A DNA stretch of 64,000 nucleotides from positions 36,225,420 through 36,289,419 of the forward strand of contig NC_087247.1 in the NCBI RefSeq assembly GCF_037042905.1, in the 5' to 3' direction. Numbering within the stretch: position 1 is the first letter of the stretch; each line of letters starts with the position of its first letter. Below, piece after piece: positions 28,801 to 37,552 of this stretch. Below the pieces are notes generated by a model. It was not told where the DNA came from and did no database searches. It was given only the letters and a program-made list of their open reading frames with translations. Source of the DNA: Lytechinus pictus. Its lineage: Eukaryota > Echinodermata > Echinoidea > Temnopleuroida > Toxopneustidae. The position numbers and the translations under genes are program-made.

Positions 28801-29905
28801 TCCAGCAAATTAATATTCGCGAATTATAAATGCGTCATGAAAATTCCATGTCACGTCACAAATCTCTGCGAGCACATTCAGCTTCTTTATCGGTCTTCCA
28901 CCGGTCCGATATGATATGCGCGCCCGGTCGCTGCATGCCCGGCGCGCCGGGTTGCCCCCAGCGATTGCAAGCACACCACCGCTGCACTGCATGCACAGAA
29001 ACGTAAAACACACCGCGAAATACACGTGTAGAGTTGAGATGTGCTAGATAAGAGATTCCTGCGCAAACGTTGTAAAGGCCGAACGTCATATAACACGTAA
29101 GATATGCTAAAACATTTTAGCGCTAAAAATCGGAAATTAAAACGCGGATTTTAGGAGTAAAAAAAATGGAAATTCAGCAAACAAAAAACGCGGAAATCCG
29201 CGGAAACGCGGAGAATTTTCATGCCTGAGATGTGTGATGTCACTTGTGAACAACTCTCCCCATTACTTTAGTATATATTTCACTTAAATTTCCTCTTTTA
29301 TCAGTATCACATCTCTCAGTAGATCATGTGTTCTTTCTATAGGAGGGCATGTAATACAGATTTTTAAAGAATACATCATGGATAAAGAGTTTGTATCACC
29401 CTAAGAAAGAGCAAAAATATACATTTTGGGGGTATTTTATAGTCCATCAAAGGGAAAGTTGTTCACATGTGACATCACACATCTTTGTCGCATTGCCAAT
29501 GGGAGGATCTCCATTGCATTAGTGATTGCAATATTCAAATGCTCATAACTTTCTCATTTAATATTTGTCTGATTTTTCTCAAACTTTCGTTGATCTGTTT
29601 CTTTGATTTTTCTGTTTCGACACAAGCCTACTTAGTACTTGTTCAAAGGTTTCATTCCCCTTTAATTATTAAATTTCTGGAAATTTTTACAAATGCCACT
29701 GATGATTATTCTTTTTCTATTAATTCTTAGTTTCTTACCTGTAATGTTCAAATACTGCATACTTTTCCCAGTCATCTTCATTACTTTCATAGTTTTCCAT
29801 TGCAGCTTGAACATCCTCAATGTTAACCTTGTCGGTGGCAAAGAGAATGTGGAGGGTTTCAATAAGTTCTTGCAAACTACCAGGCTTCAAATTGACGTTT
29901 TCCAT
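7776..29905 (-). CDS. CDO1: Cysteine dioxygenase type 1, complete CDS in 5 exons
   Basis: Cysteine dioxygenase is a cytosolic non-heme iron enzyme that oxidises L-cysteine with O2 to cysteine sulfinate, the entry to hypotaurine, taurine and sulfate. Joining 29905-29739, 14347-14270, 13067-12907, 9963-9794 and 7823-7776 on the minus strand gives 207 residues in unbroken phase with GT/AG introns; vertebrate CDO1 is about 200. Visible hallmarks are a [11 protein letters not shown] segment with the substrate arginine (R59), [12 protein letters not shown] with two iron histidines (H85, H87) and the cofactor cysteine (C92), GLHRVEN with the third histidine (H141), and SLHLYSPPF with the partner tyrosine (Y158). 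The C-terminus is ENN, as in vertebrates. The start is the first ATG of an [15 protein letters not shown]-terminus that aligns with vertebrate CDO1. Intron 1 is 15.4 kb. The enzyme should be active as encoded. A possible minus-strand AATAAA lies at 7473-7468, but the 3' end is not fixed. The family call is seen directly; function is from the known family. Confidence 0.96.
7824..9793 (-). other. CDO1 intron 4
   Basis: Mostly unique AT-rich sequence. At 9363-9423 there is a C-homopolymer followed by CCTGCGTACGCTACTG, the reverse complement of a hAT-like terminus starting CAGTAGCG, so a transposon end or fragment is present. No gene is visible. Confidence 0.6.
9794..9963 (-). CDS. CDO1: CDO1 coding exon 4
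   Basis: A 170-nt exon, acceptor GAACAG|ATTCT and donor CCCTAT|GTAAGT. It encodes [15 protein letters not shown], then SLHLYSPPF and CFDQRTG, ending RTPY. It contains the third iron histidine and the crosslinking tyrosine. Confidence 0.95.
9964..12906 (-). other. CDO1 intron 3
   Basis: Holds the CAGTCAG-type TIR element described separately. No coding exon is visible between exons 3 and 4, and the reading phase joins without one. Confidence 0.7.
10485..11568. mobile_element. Non-autonomous DNA transposon, CAGTCAGACCGCAGG TIR, TAAG duplication
   Basis: The left end CAGTCAGACCGCAGGTCCC (10485-10503) matches the right end 11550-11568 in inverse orientation with one mismatch. Both ends are bordered by TAAG (10481-10484 and 11569-11572), a 4-bp target duplication. 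The 1,084-bp interior has no transposase frame. It contains a second inverted pair, AATCGGGTCAAGATCACACT (10884) and its complement (ending 11173), likely a nested MITE. The superfamily is not assigned. Confidence 0.8.
12907..13067 (-). CDS. CDO1: CDO1 coding exon 3 (iron-binding cupin motif)
   Basis: A 161-nt exon, acceptor TTTTTTTAG|CTCGA and donor AAATG|GTACAA. It carries the HxH iron motif, the cofactor cysteine and the FAWPED turn, ending at VAYIN. Confidence 0.95.
13068..14269 (-). other. CDO1 intron 2
   Basis: Largely occupied by a TTAA-type MITE (13387-13973). A poly-G run lies just downstream of the exon 2 donor near 14225-14234. Confidence 0.7.
13387..13973. mobile_element. TTAA-flanked MITE (AGGACAAGTCCACC family)
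   Basis: Begins TTAA|AGGACAAATCCACC and ends with a decayed TGGGGTGATCTTGAC. The arms contain AAATTTCATCAAAATCGGAT and its complement. At least eight further copies of this family lie in the window. The TTAA target and AGG...CCT ends resemble Kolobok or piggyBac elements (inference). Confidence 0.75.
14270..14347 (-). CDS. CDO1: CDO1 coding exon 2
   Basis: A 78-nt exon, acceptor TGTAG|GTATACA and donor GGAAG|GTAAGC. It encodes [15 protein letters not shown] and [11 protein letters not shown], including the arginine that contacts the cysteine carboxylate in known CDO structures. Confidence 0.94.
18782..18807. repeat. Short hairpin CATGGACCTA / TAGGTCCATG
   Basis: A 10-bp perfect inverted repeat around a 6-base loop. 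Similar small palindromes with ATGGAGCTA arms occur near 24286 and 30912. Confidence 0.6.
19250..19620. repeat. Degenerate tandem repeat with GGTCAGTCGCATTACAC
   Basis: The 17-mer occurs exactly at 19250 and 19409, and as GGCCAGTCTCACTACAC near 19601. The spacing of about 160-190 bases suggests a decayed tandem array. An open frame of 122 codons spans part of it but has no recognisable domain. Confidence 0.5.
19896..19982. repeat. 45-bp tandem duplication
   Basis: The segment starting AGGAAATTCGTGATCACTCT at 19896 is repeated at 19941 almost exactly. Confidence 0.8.
20040..20345. repeat. GC/CpG-rich block with three octamer motifs and a tRNA-like A/B box
   Basis: An abrupt GC-rich block in an AT-rich intron. 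ATGCAAAT occurs at 20152, 20173 and 20199. A box-A-like TAGCTGAGCGG (about 20253) and box-B-like GGTTCAAATTC (20319) suggest a tRNA-derived SINE or a retroelement promoter. Its ends were not found. Confidence 0.45.
20640..21145. mobile_element. TTAA-type MITE, truncated at left
   Basis: Same family as 13387-13973. The right end reads GGAGTGGACTTGATCT then TTAA (21146). The left terminal repeat is missing. Confidence 0.65.
22680..23105. repeat. Tandem repeat, about 180-bp unit, with GACCTTTGACC
   Basis: About two and a half diverged units sharing GATACTTGATTAC, TATGTCCAAGTTTCATGAA and ACTTTCAAAG. A perfect TGACCTTTGACCT (22981-22993) lies in the last unit. No coding. Confidence 0.7.
24065..24155 (+). 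repeat. tRNA-like segment followed by poly-T
   Basis: GGTTCGAACCC (24112) is a good box B, with a weak box A (TGGCGAATTGCG) 45 bases upstream. A run of more than 20 T follows, a strong RNA polymerase III stop. There is no convincing acceptor stem, so it is a tRNA-derived element and not a tRNA gene. Confidence 0.5.
24404..24938. mobile_element. TTAA-type MITE nested in the CAGTCAG element
   Basis: Starts TTAA|AGGTCAAGTGCACATC and ends GGGGTGGACTTCTCCT then TTAC. Decayed inner arms. Confidence 0.7.
25360..25477. mobile_element. 118-bp MITE with GCATTGCAAGAAAC ends
   Basis: GCATTGCAAGAAAC at 25360 and its exact complement ending at 25477. Related sequence occurs near 9530 and 52278. Confidence 0.6.
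27405..27990. mobile_element. Foldback element built of degenerate GTCTAATNNCCATTTGG units
   Basis: The left arm (27405-27610) repeats variants of CCATTTGGTCCAAT and TCGTCTA about every 14-20 bases. The right arm (27800-27985) carries the complementary ATTAGACGAA and TTGGCAATTAGACC variants. The middle is unrelated. Confidence 0.65.
28251..28331. repeat. Three consecutive GC-rich hairpins
   Basis: GGTGGGC-GAA-GCCCACC (28251-28267), GCGAGCGGC-TT-GCCGCTCGC (28270-28289) and CCAGGGGCCC-6 nt-GGGCCCCTGG (28306-28331), all perfect stems, 2 and 16 bases apart. Confidence 0.9.
28471..28665. mobile_element. 195-bp MITE, CGTAAACTGGGGTGACTTTG ends
   Basis: The ends CGTAAACTGGGGTGACTTTG (28471) and its complement (to 28665) differ at one site. 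Flanked by GTAA on both sides (28467-28470, 28666-28669), which also fits a TA duplication of mariner type. Confidence 0.75.
29739..29905 (-). CDS. CDO1: CDO1 coding exon 1
   Basis: Encodes residues 1-55 plus two bases of codon 56, from [14 protein letters not shown] to EKYAVFEHY. The donor reads ACAG|GTAAGA. The upstream sequence TTGAAAC before the ATG has no other in-frame ATG nearby. Confidence 0.93.
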
Positions 29906-30430
29906 GTTTCAATGTCTCTACCTGTGTGAGTTTGACGAAAAGATAATTCCCTTCTTGTAAGTTGTAGGACTTTTTTGTTGAGAAACAATCCTAAAATATA
30001 TTTGATAGACCGCGTTGGATCTGCACTGCAATTCAAACACGGGCGACGGAGCGGAGGCTGAGCTGAGTAAGTCGACGGTGGTGGTGGTGCTTGGCCGCCA
30101 GAACTTCAGGCAATGGAACACCAATGAATGTGCACTTCTGCTGTGCTGATTACCTTTTTTACGGTTCCACGTCTACTGTCCTTTCACGATCTCGGTCAAT
30201 TGGAGGAAGCTTGATGATTATTACCATTAAAGAAAATGACAATTTATATTCTGGGTAAGCACGGTTAATAACTCTATCTTGTCTTGACCCGGGGTCTTGA
30301 TGACTTAATTCAGACCGTCTTGTTTGTTCCGTGATCAGAAATGGGTGCTTCCAACAGATACTCGATCGAGCCGATGATATACACCGCACCGGTGTATGAC
30401 GTGGAATCATGCGATCACATTATATAGCGC
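29906..30430 (-). promoter_or_regulatory. Putative CDO1 5' UTR and promoter region
   Basis: Upstream of the CDO1 ATG the sequence becomes GC- and CpG-richer (about 29990-30430), as expected for a 5' UTR and proximal promoter. No TATA box or start site can be assigned from sequence alone. Confidence 0.4.
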
Positions 30431-30497
30431 GCGATGAAACAGTAACCGCATAGTCTTTTATTTCAAACCTTTAATTCGAAAACGCTCCAAAGTACAA

Positions 30498-30581
30498 CAA
30501 ATTTGAAAACATACAAAACCATTTACTAGCAATAAACGTCAGTTTATTGCTAGTAAATGGTTTTGTATGTTTTCAAATTTG
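30498..30581. repeat. Perfect 40-bp inverted repeat with 4-base loop
   Basis: The left arm 30498-30537 and right arm 30542-30581 are exact complements around GTCA. GTCAGTTTATTGC recurs immediately after the right arm. Confidence 0.95.
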
Positions 30582-31737
30582 TCAGTTTATTGCAACTATT
30601 GCTTTCAGAGTTTTTTTTTCATTTGAATTAATTTCGATTTGATTCAATTTTGGTTTCAATAAGTTACGGACCAGGTAACAATTGAACTGGTTTCAATATG
30701 AAAGTCACTAAAGTGACATTGTGATTTAATATTTGATGAGATAAGCACCAACTTTGATGTCTTGATTATTCATATATTATTGTGAACTGTGTTTTTCATT
30801 AGATCCACACAAAAAACAATGCGTCCCCACTAGCGATTTCACAGTTGGCCAAGTACATAACAACATGCTAATAATACATTCAAAGTAGAAATGCAACAAA
30901 TACCTTCATACCATGGAGCTAATATAGCTCTATGTTCATACATTGGGTTGTTATTCTAGTCATCTGCTGGTATATGCAATTTATGCATTCTGCCATGTAA
31001 AGCATGCTTACTTAATATCTTGCTTTGAAATCTGTCTATCATAATAAAAAAAAAATGAAAGGTCATTTGACCAAATTTGCCCATGCATGAGTAACTTCGA
31101 ACTGGTGAGTGACTATTTTTTTTTGCCACACACTGTATATGTAAGGTGAAAAATACCAGGGAAAGTCTTCATTTCTGATGTACTATTTCTCCTTTTTTTT
31201 CTTAATTTATTTTTAATCATATTGAAATACTATTTCTATCACTATTAGACCTATACAATGAGAGAAATAAAATAATAATAATAATCAACACCAACAAGCC
31301 AAAAAAAAAACACTATAGTACTTATGTCATCAGCAAAACTGTATATAGGGAGTAGTACTTCCCGATGTTCTCTGAAACGATAAAGGCTATTAGAGAGAGA
31401 GAAATAAAAAGTAAAAGCTAACCGACTCAAAAGGGGACAAAATTTCGACTATCCTGACAATTATGTATGATAAACACCGATGAACATATCATAAGAATGA
31501 TTTTATTTAATCCAGGCGTAGGTATATAATCCGATGATCCATACATTTTACGTTTTTGTTTTTATTTCTTTTTTTTGGGGGGAAGGTATATAAAAATGCT
31601 TAAAATGTCATCTTTATATACATGTAATTCATTTAGTAAACTTTCATTCCATTTCAATTCAATTGATTAAATAATGTCCTTCGTTTCATTTTGTTAATTG
31701 GTTGGTTGGTCGGGTCGGGTTAGTCGGGTCGGGTTGA

Positions 31738-31804
<67 letters not shown>

Positions 31805-31860
31805 TATTTATTTATTTATATATTTATTTATTCATATATTGATGGATGGATGGATGGATG
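31738..31860. repeat. Tetranucleotide microsatellites (ATTG)n, (TTTA)n, (GATG)n
   Basis: About 16 units of GATT followed directly by TTTA and GATG runs. A purine-rich GAAGAA stretch follows. Confidence 0.95.
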
Positions 31861-32720
31861 ATGAGAAAGGAGGAAGAAGAAGAAGAAAAAGGGAAGAAGA
31901 GAAAAAATAATAAAAAGAAATAGAAGAAAGACATATCGATCAAAAAATAATGTTTAATCATTGTACAAAATAACTGGCAATGTAGAGAAAAGAACATGGT
32001 CCTTCCTTTCCAGTAAATTTCATTTCTGAATCAACAAAACACTAGAATTGCGTAATTTTTATCAGTGAAATTTAAAAGAAGCCAAGAGGCATAAAACATT
32101 GTCTCTCTTGATGAGTTCGTATTTCATTTGAGCTCAATCAATTTTCCTCCAACATGGTCTATGCGGATGCTTTGCCATGATGCGGAATAATGACATGAAT
32201 GTCAATAAGAGGACAAATTGGAGGGTTTGACAAAACTGTTTAAAAATCAAAATGCTAAATAACGTAACAGCAATCTGCGTGAAACATTATTTGTTATCAG
32301 GGGTGACATCAGAATATTTTGGTCCATGAGGGTGCATGGGTCGGGGTGTTGCGTTTCCCAACTTGTGGTCTGATTGGCCGAAACTTTTCCATGGCGTATT
32401 AGATGCTGGGGCGGTCCTCTCATCCGAGCTCCCCTCGGCCATTTAGTATAAAGGAATGGAGGGGAAAACAAATAAAATGGAGAATGTTATTTTTTTTAAA
32501 GAGAACGGGAATAAAGCGGGGAATAAAGAGAGAAAGAAAGGAATGAGAGGAAGAAAATCAATAAATGCAAATTAAGGAAAAAGCGTGGCAGAGAAGAAAT
32601 AACAGTGCTATTTTTTTCTTGCAAAATTAGAATTCTGGGAGCTTTAACTTGAGCCCTTGCCTCCTCCAACGCTTAAATAAAAAGAAAATGATCTTAAAGG
32701 TCAAGTCCACCACAGGAAAA

Positions 32721-32917
32721 GGCGCGATAGCTCAGTCGGTAGAGCGGGGGACTCGTATTCCGGTGACCCGGGTTCGATTCCCACTTGGTGCGCTAGTGCC
32801 CTTTGGTAAGGCATTAATCCTCAGTACCAGGTCCTTCGGAGGGGACCTTAAGCCGTCGGTCCTCTGGTTGCTTGCTTACAAGCATTCATGCTTTCTTAGC
32901 AATCAGGTAAAAAAAAA
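32721..32917 (+). repeat. tRNA-derived SINE
   Basis: The head has a perfect box A TAGCTCAGTCGG (32728) and box B GGTTCGATTCC (32771). The body contains GTCCTTCGGAGGGGACCTTA and the tail is poly-A (to 32917). The acceptor stem pairs over only about 4 bases and the anticodon arm is poor, so it is not a functional tRNA. It sits inside the left arm of the TTAA MITE. Confidence 0.85.
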
Positions 32918-33344
32918 TTCCACCAATCAATCACAGTTGATTTGAATAAATAGAGAAAAATCAAACTAGCATAACGCTGAAAATTTCATCAAAATCGGAT
33001 GTAAAATAAGAAAGTTATGACATTTTAAATTTTCGCTTATTTTTCAAAAAACAGTGATATGCCCAACTCAGTGACATGCAAATGAGACAGTCGATGATGT
33101 CCCTCACTCACTATTTCTTTTGTTTTTTTATTGTTTGAATTATACAATATTTCATTTTTTACAAATTTGACAATATGGACCAACTTGACTGAACCATATT
33201 GTATTAAACAATGCTAATTCCATATGTTCAAGGACAGGGACCTGGGAACGATTTTTTCAGTGGGGGTGCTGAAATCTCTCCTCAAAGGTGAGGGGGGGAC
33301 AGACACAATTGAGTTTTCCATAATTACACACACACACACACCCT

Positions 33345-33380
<36 letters not shown>

Positions 33381-33450
33381 AATATACATATGACAGTCAC
33401 TTCTTAGCTTTCTTCTTATAAAAGAACATAAATATATAATTAGATAATTT

Positions 33451-34891
33451 GAGCGCGAAGCGCGAGCTATTTTTTGTGGAAATTTCATGTATTTTGTCCT
33501 GAAAATTGAACATTTTGAGCAATGTTTGTGGTCCAAGATGCGTATGTAACAAATAATTATTGTGAGCGCGATCAGCGCGAGCAGATATTTTTTATATACG
33601 CTCTGCATGGCCTGATCGAAAGGGACGTGTTATAAGGACTGTTTTGCAGTTACCCATGAAGATGATACATATATCAACAATCAAATAATGCGAGCGCGAA
33701 GCGCGAGCTTAAAATTTGACATTCCGACCTAAATACTGGACATTCTAAGCACGTTTTGTAAATATGAACAAGATAAGTATATAACTATACAATTGATGCG
33801 AGCGCGAAGCGCGAGCGGAAACAAAATTGAGATTTCAGACCAGAAAAACGAGAGATTCTAAGCACTTTTCTAATCATAATGAGGATAGCTATAAAACTAT
33901 ACAATTGATGCGAGCGCGAAGCGCGAGCGGAAATAAAAATGAGATTTCAAACCTAAAAACGAGACATCTAATGCACTTTTCTAATCATGAACAGGATAGG
34001 TATATAACTATACAATTGATGCGAGCGCAAAGCGCGCGCGGAAACAAAATTGAGATTTCAGACCTGAAAACGGGACATTCTATTCATGTTTTGTAAATCT
34101 AGAAAATGATGGGTAATTGGATATATTCTTAAATTAATAATGTGAGCGCGAAGCGCGAGCAGAAATTTTTTTGATATTCTGATCTGAAACTCCACACTGA
34201 ATGTAAAATGGTTTGAACAGATAAAGAAAACTCAGACGAACATAAGAATAAAGATTTGATCAAAATCAGACAAGGAATATCACAGTTATTGCATTTTAAA
34301 GATTAGCATTATTCCAGTGAAACAGTTTTAGGCATGTCTTCATTAATATTCAATGAGCAAACTGGTGATGTCATATCCCCACTTGTTCTTTTGTATTTTA
34401 TTATATAAAATTAGGTTTATTCAATATTTTTCTTTCAAGAACTAAAACAGTTGAATTGACAACTGATTTAGTCCATAAGATATTATTTGCTGCAACTTAT
34501 TTCATTATAAGGGAGACATATCATTCACTCTGGTATGAAAAAAATGAAACAATTTTGATTTCACAAGAAACAGGATATTGGGAATGTCACAGCATCAGCC
34601 CACCTATGAAATATTTATGACGACATGCATATCACCATTTTCATAAAATATTGCTAAACTTTAGAATTAAATAATTTAACTAATGGTTATCAGATTTTGA
34701 TAAAATTTATTCATTTTTGATAAAATGTATTTGATATAAATATTTTCAGCCCGGAGTACCCCCCCCCCCCAATCAAGCTGCGTATCTGAATAAACATGCC
34801 TGCGCGTGTTTAGAGTTCGACCTAGTATCTGGGCATTCTAAATACACTTTTTTTATTATAAAAATCAATAATGCGAGCGCGAAGCGCGAGC
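33451..34891. repeat. Array of GAGCGCGAAGCGCGAGC units, about 110-bp period
   Basis: The 17-mer or close variants start at 33451, 33564, 33692, 33800, 33912, 34023, 34144 and 34875. Units share GAGATTTCAGACC, ACTATACAATTGATGC and a CATTCTAAGCAC-type block. The last gap is long because a TTAA MITE (about 34185-34760) has inserted. A further copy of the unit is near 63740-63870. Confidence 0.88.
34185..34760. mobile_element. Decayed TTAA-type MITE inside the array
   Basis: Contains AAGATTTGATCAAAATCAGA and downstream ATCAGATTTTGATAAAATTT as arms. Ends are not sharp. Confidence 0.6.
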
Positions 34892-36894
34892 AGAAAATAT
34901 TAGATATTCCGATCTGAAAGAGGGTGAATTTAAACACTATTTCAAGTAATGTGTCGGAAAATTCTGAAGTGGGGGGGGGGGGGGGTTCTACAAAACGTCG
35001 TTCATTTTCATTACATTTCTGTCATTTATCATACCTACCACTAGATTTCCAGGAGGTGCGCTGTCTATGGAAAATAACACACGCAGCACCCTAAAATTTT
35101 GGAGTTGCTTCACCCCCAGCACCCCCGCTTCCCAGCCCCCAGGGCCATGGGGCAGGGCGAAAAAGACTGAAATTTGATTTATATTATCTGACTTTTAATT
35201 TTTGTATACAATACACGGGCGGTCGGGCGCGGGCTCACTTGATTCGAGTCCAACCACCCCCATGTCCTTCCCTGATATCGAAGAGTGTGTATGGTTATCA
35301 CGTATTGCGCGCGACTCCGTCTGTTTTGGAGTGCTGCCCCGCTGGAGCTTGATTGAGTCGCGTTATAGGAGGGATGTTATTGGAATATGTGAAAGACTAT
35401 GTAAATGATTTGCGATTGTCGGAAGTGATAATTATGTACATTATAACATATTTTAAAAAATACAGGGGGGAACCCGATTTCGTGGGGGTGCTGCCTATGG
35501 AAAATAATACACGCAGCACCCCCATACACCCCCGCTTCCCAGGTCCCTGTTCAGGGAGGAATTATTGTTTTTTTTTTCACTTGACAATGAAGAGAAAATT
35601 ATAATATTTCATATTTCATATAATAAAATACAAAAGAAATAGTGAGTGGATGATGTCATCAGTCTCCTCATTTGCATACCAACCGGGATGTGCATATAAC
35701 TATTTTGTGAATTTAAGCGAAACTTTAAAATGTCATAACTTTCTTATTTTACATCCGATTTTGATGAAATTTTCAGTGTTATGTTTGTTGGCATTTTCTC
35801 TTTTTATTCAAATCAACTTTTTGTTTGGATGGACCTGTCCTTTAAGGGATTGGAATTATAAGACATCTCGGCTGATCAGGGAGACGCTGTATATATAGCG
35901 GTCCGCTATTACAGGCTGCACAAAACGAGGGGAGACGGGGGGGGGGGGGGGAGGGGGGAACAGAAAAAAAAAGGAAATTGAAGAAGAGGAAGAAAATCTG
36001 AAGAGGAAGCAAATTAGCATATATAGCAATCTTGCCAATGCATTCGCATTCATGAGGATAACATGGTGAAGCAGTGATTATTTTCGATCGAGCTATAGTA
36101 AGGTTCATTCAGTTACAAATCATGTTCATGATTATTATAACACCCTGCATTCCATATTTTTGTAAAACTGATTATACTTTTAAACATGCTTGGACGTTTG
36201 TGTAAACTCACAAACTCCAGATAGTAAATTGGTCGAAAGTAAGTTCAATGCTCTTTTGTCCATTGACACAACTCCTTTTGTTTAGAGCAAAATTAATGAC
36301 CACACACCCATCACCTGTTTGCACAGATTGATGTGGTGGCCTTATCCTTGCATTATGTCCCGCATTGTGTTTATAATTCCTCCTAAGATACCATAATGAG
36401 AATATACTTTATCCTCCATCCAACCTCCTTCCCAGATAATTGCTCCCTGACTTCAGGTGCAAATACCCTTTCATTTTTGTTATGCTCCATCCTTCTTTCC
36501 TGATTAGTTTATACATTGTTTAACTCCTCCCCCCTAATGGTGCAAAACTAAGAGATGTACCCCCAAAATAATTAAAAGAGGACTTCTCTTCTCCGTCTCT
36601 TGACGAGAGGACACTGCATGCGTGCTTGGTCTCCCTCGCCATCCCTCTTTAGGGGTTACCATATGGCCTTTGTTGGGGGAGTACCTAATATTATAACAGC
36701 CTTTTTATAACCAGCTATATTTCCTATGGTATATACATCTTATGATTGGTATTTATCATCTTTGGAATATAAAATACTAATGAACTGTAATCATGGTAAT
36801 CATTGTGTGGCAGACTATTGATTTGTCTCATCATTCTTGTAACACTGAACAATCACCACGCTACTATAATATTTCAAGTGTTACAATTACAAAA

Positions 36895-37552
36895 CAACAA
36901 GTCAACCCCAATAAAAAGTTGATTTAAATAAATAGAGAAAAATCCAACAAGCTTAACACTGAAAGTTTCATCAAAATCGGAGGTAAAATAAGAAAGTTAT
37001 GAAATTTTTAAGTTTCGCGTAATTTCGTCTGTCAAAACGAGGGGATTGATGACGTCACCTATAGCACTCACTATTTCCTTATTTTATTGTGAAATATGAA
37101 ATGTTCTTTAATGTTATCCAGCATGGTAATGTGAGCATATTTTCCCCAGAATATGTGGAATTATATTGTTTTGGAACCTTTCTTCAGTTTCTTGGCAACT
37201 TGACATGTTTGAGCCATGAATAAAGGAAGCTGGTTTGTGAAGAATTGTACTGAAACGTGGGCAACATTATGGTTCAATCAAGTTGGCCTTATTGTCAAAT
37301 TTGTACACAAAAAAATGAATTATAGTATAATTCAAACAAAAACAACAGTGAGTGAGGGGCATCATCATATCTCTCATTTGCACGTCACTAAGTTGTGCAT
37401 ATAACTATTATGTGAAAAATGAGCAAAACTTTAAAATGTCATATAACTTTTTTCACATCCGGTTTTGATGAACTTTTCAACATTATGGTTGTTAGATTTT
37501 GTTCTATTGATTCAAATCAACATTAATATTTTTCTTGGGTGGACTTGTCCTA
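36895..37552. mobile_element. TTAA-type MITE copy
   Basis: Left arm CAAGTCAACCCCAATAAAAAG, with CATCAAAATCGGAGGT inside. The right end is CTTGGGTGGACTTGTCC. The terminal TTAA is degraded. An insertion-like segment sits in the middle. Confidence 0.65.

Larger units (their letters stand above)
28187..29227. mobile_element. 1.0 kb nested element, CAGGCATGAAAATT TIR, AGATGT duplication
   Basis: The terminal repeats are a perfect 14-mer in inverse orientation (28187-28200 and 29214-29227), flanked by AGATGT on both sides (28181-28186 and 29228-29233). It contains the hairpin cassette 28251-28331, a smaller MITE, and a GC-rich block with the palindrome CCCGGCGCGCCGGG near 28936. No transposase frame. 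Confidence 0.8.
28018..29661. mobile_element. TTAA-flanked MITE with about 180-bp arms, split by nested elements
   Basis: TTAA flanks at 28014-28017 and 29662-29665. The ends read AGGAGAATG and CATTCCCCT, and the arms align over about 180 bases (GAGAAAGTTATGAGCA and complement). The right end is 77 bases from CDO1 exon 1, in intron 1. Confidence 0.82.
14348..29738 (-). other. CDO1 intron 1 (15.4 kb)
   Basis: Very long first intron. Between 14348 and 19140 little structure is visible beyond AT-rich sequence and a short hairpin pair. From 19200 on it fills with repeats and nested transposons described separately. No additional exon or independent gene could be recognised on either strand. Confidence 0.7.
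33235..35549. mobile_element. hAT-like non-autonomous transposon carrying a GCGCGAAGCGCG array
   Basis: TIRs CAGGGACCTGGGAA (33235) and TTCCCAGGTCCCTG (to 35549) are perfect. The subterminal GGGGGTGCTG also pairs. 8-bp flanks TTCAAGGA and TTCAGGGA match at 7 of 8 bases, as for hAT elements. The 2.3 kb interior has a CA/TA microsatellite (33326-33380), the palindromic-motif array and a nested MITE, but no transposase frame. Confidence 0.82.
32698..35841. mobile_element. TTAA-flanked MITE interrupted by a SINE and a hAT-like element
   Basis: TTAA at 32694-32697 with AGGTCAAGTCCACC on the left, GGATGGACCTGTCCT with TTAA (35842-35845) on the right. The left half spans 32698-33234 and the right half 35550-35841. 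Excising 33235-35549 rejoins them at ATATGTTCA(A/G)GG(A). Confidence 0.82.

Noticed and set aside
28810-29096. Overlapping minus-strand frames near 28.9-29.1 kb as an extra CDO1 exon
   Set aside because: They lie within the CAGGCATGAAAATT transposon. CDO1 exon 1 joins exon 2 in phase without them, and no CDO1 homology is present.
32721-32793. Functional tRNA gene
   Set aside because: Box A and B are good, but the acceptor stem pairs for only about four bases and the anticodon arm is poor. The SINE body and poly-A tail explain it.
33451-34891. Regularly spaced palindromic repeats as a CRISPR array
   Set aside because: The DNA is clearly animal (spliced nuclear genes), spacers are similar to each other, there are no cas genes, and the array lies within a hAT-like element.
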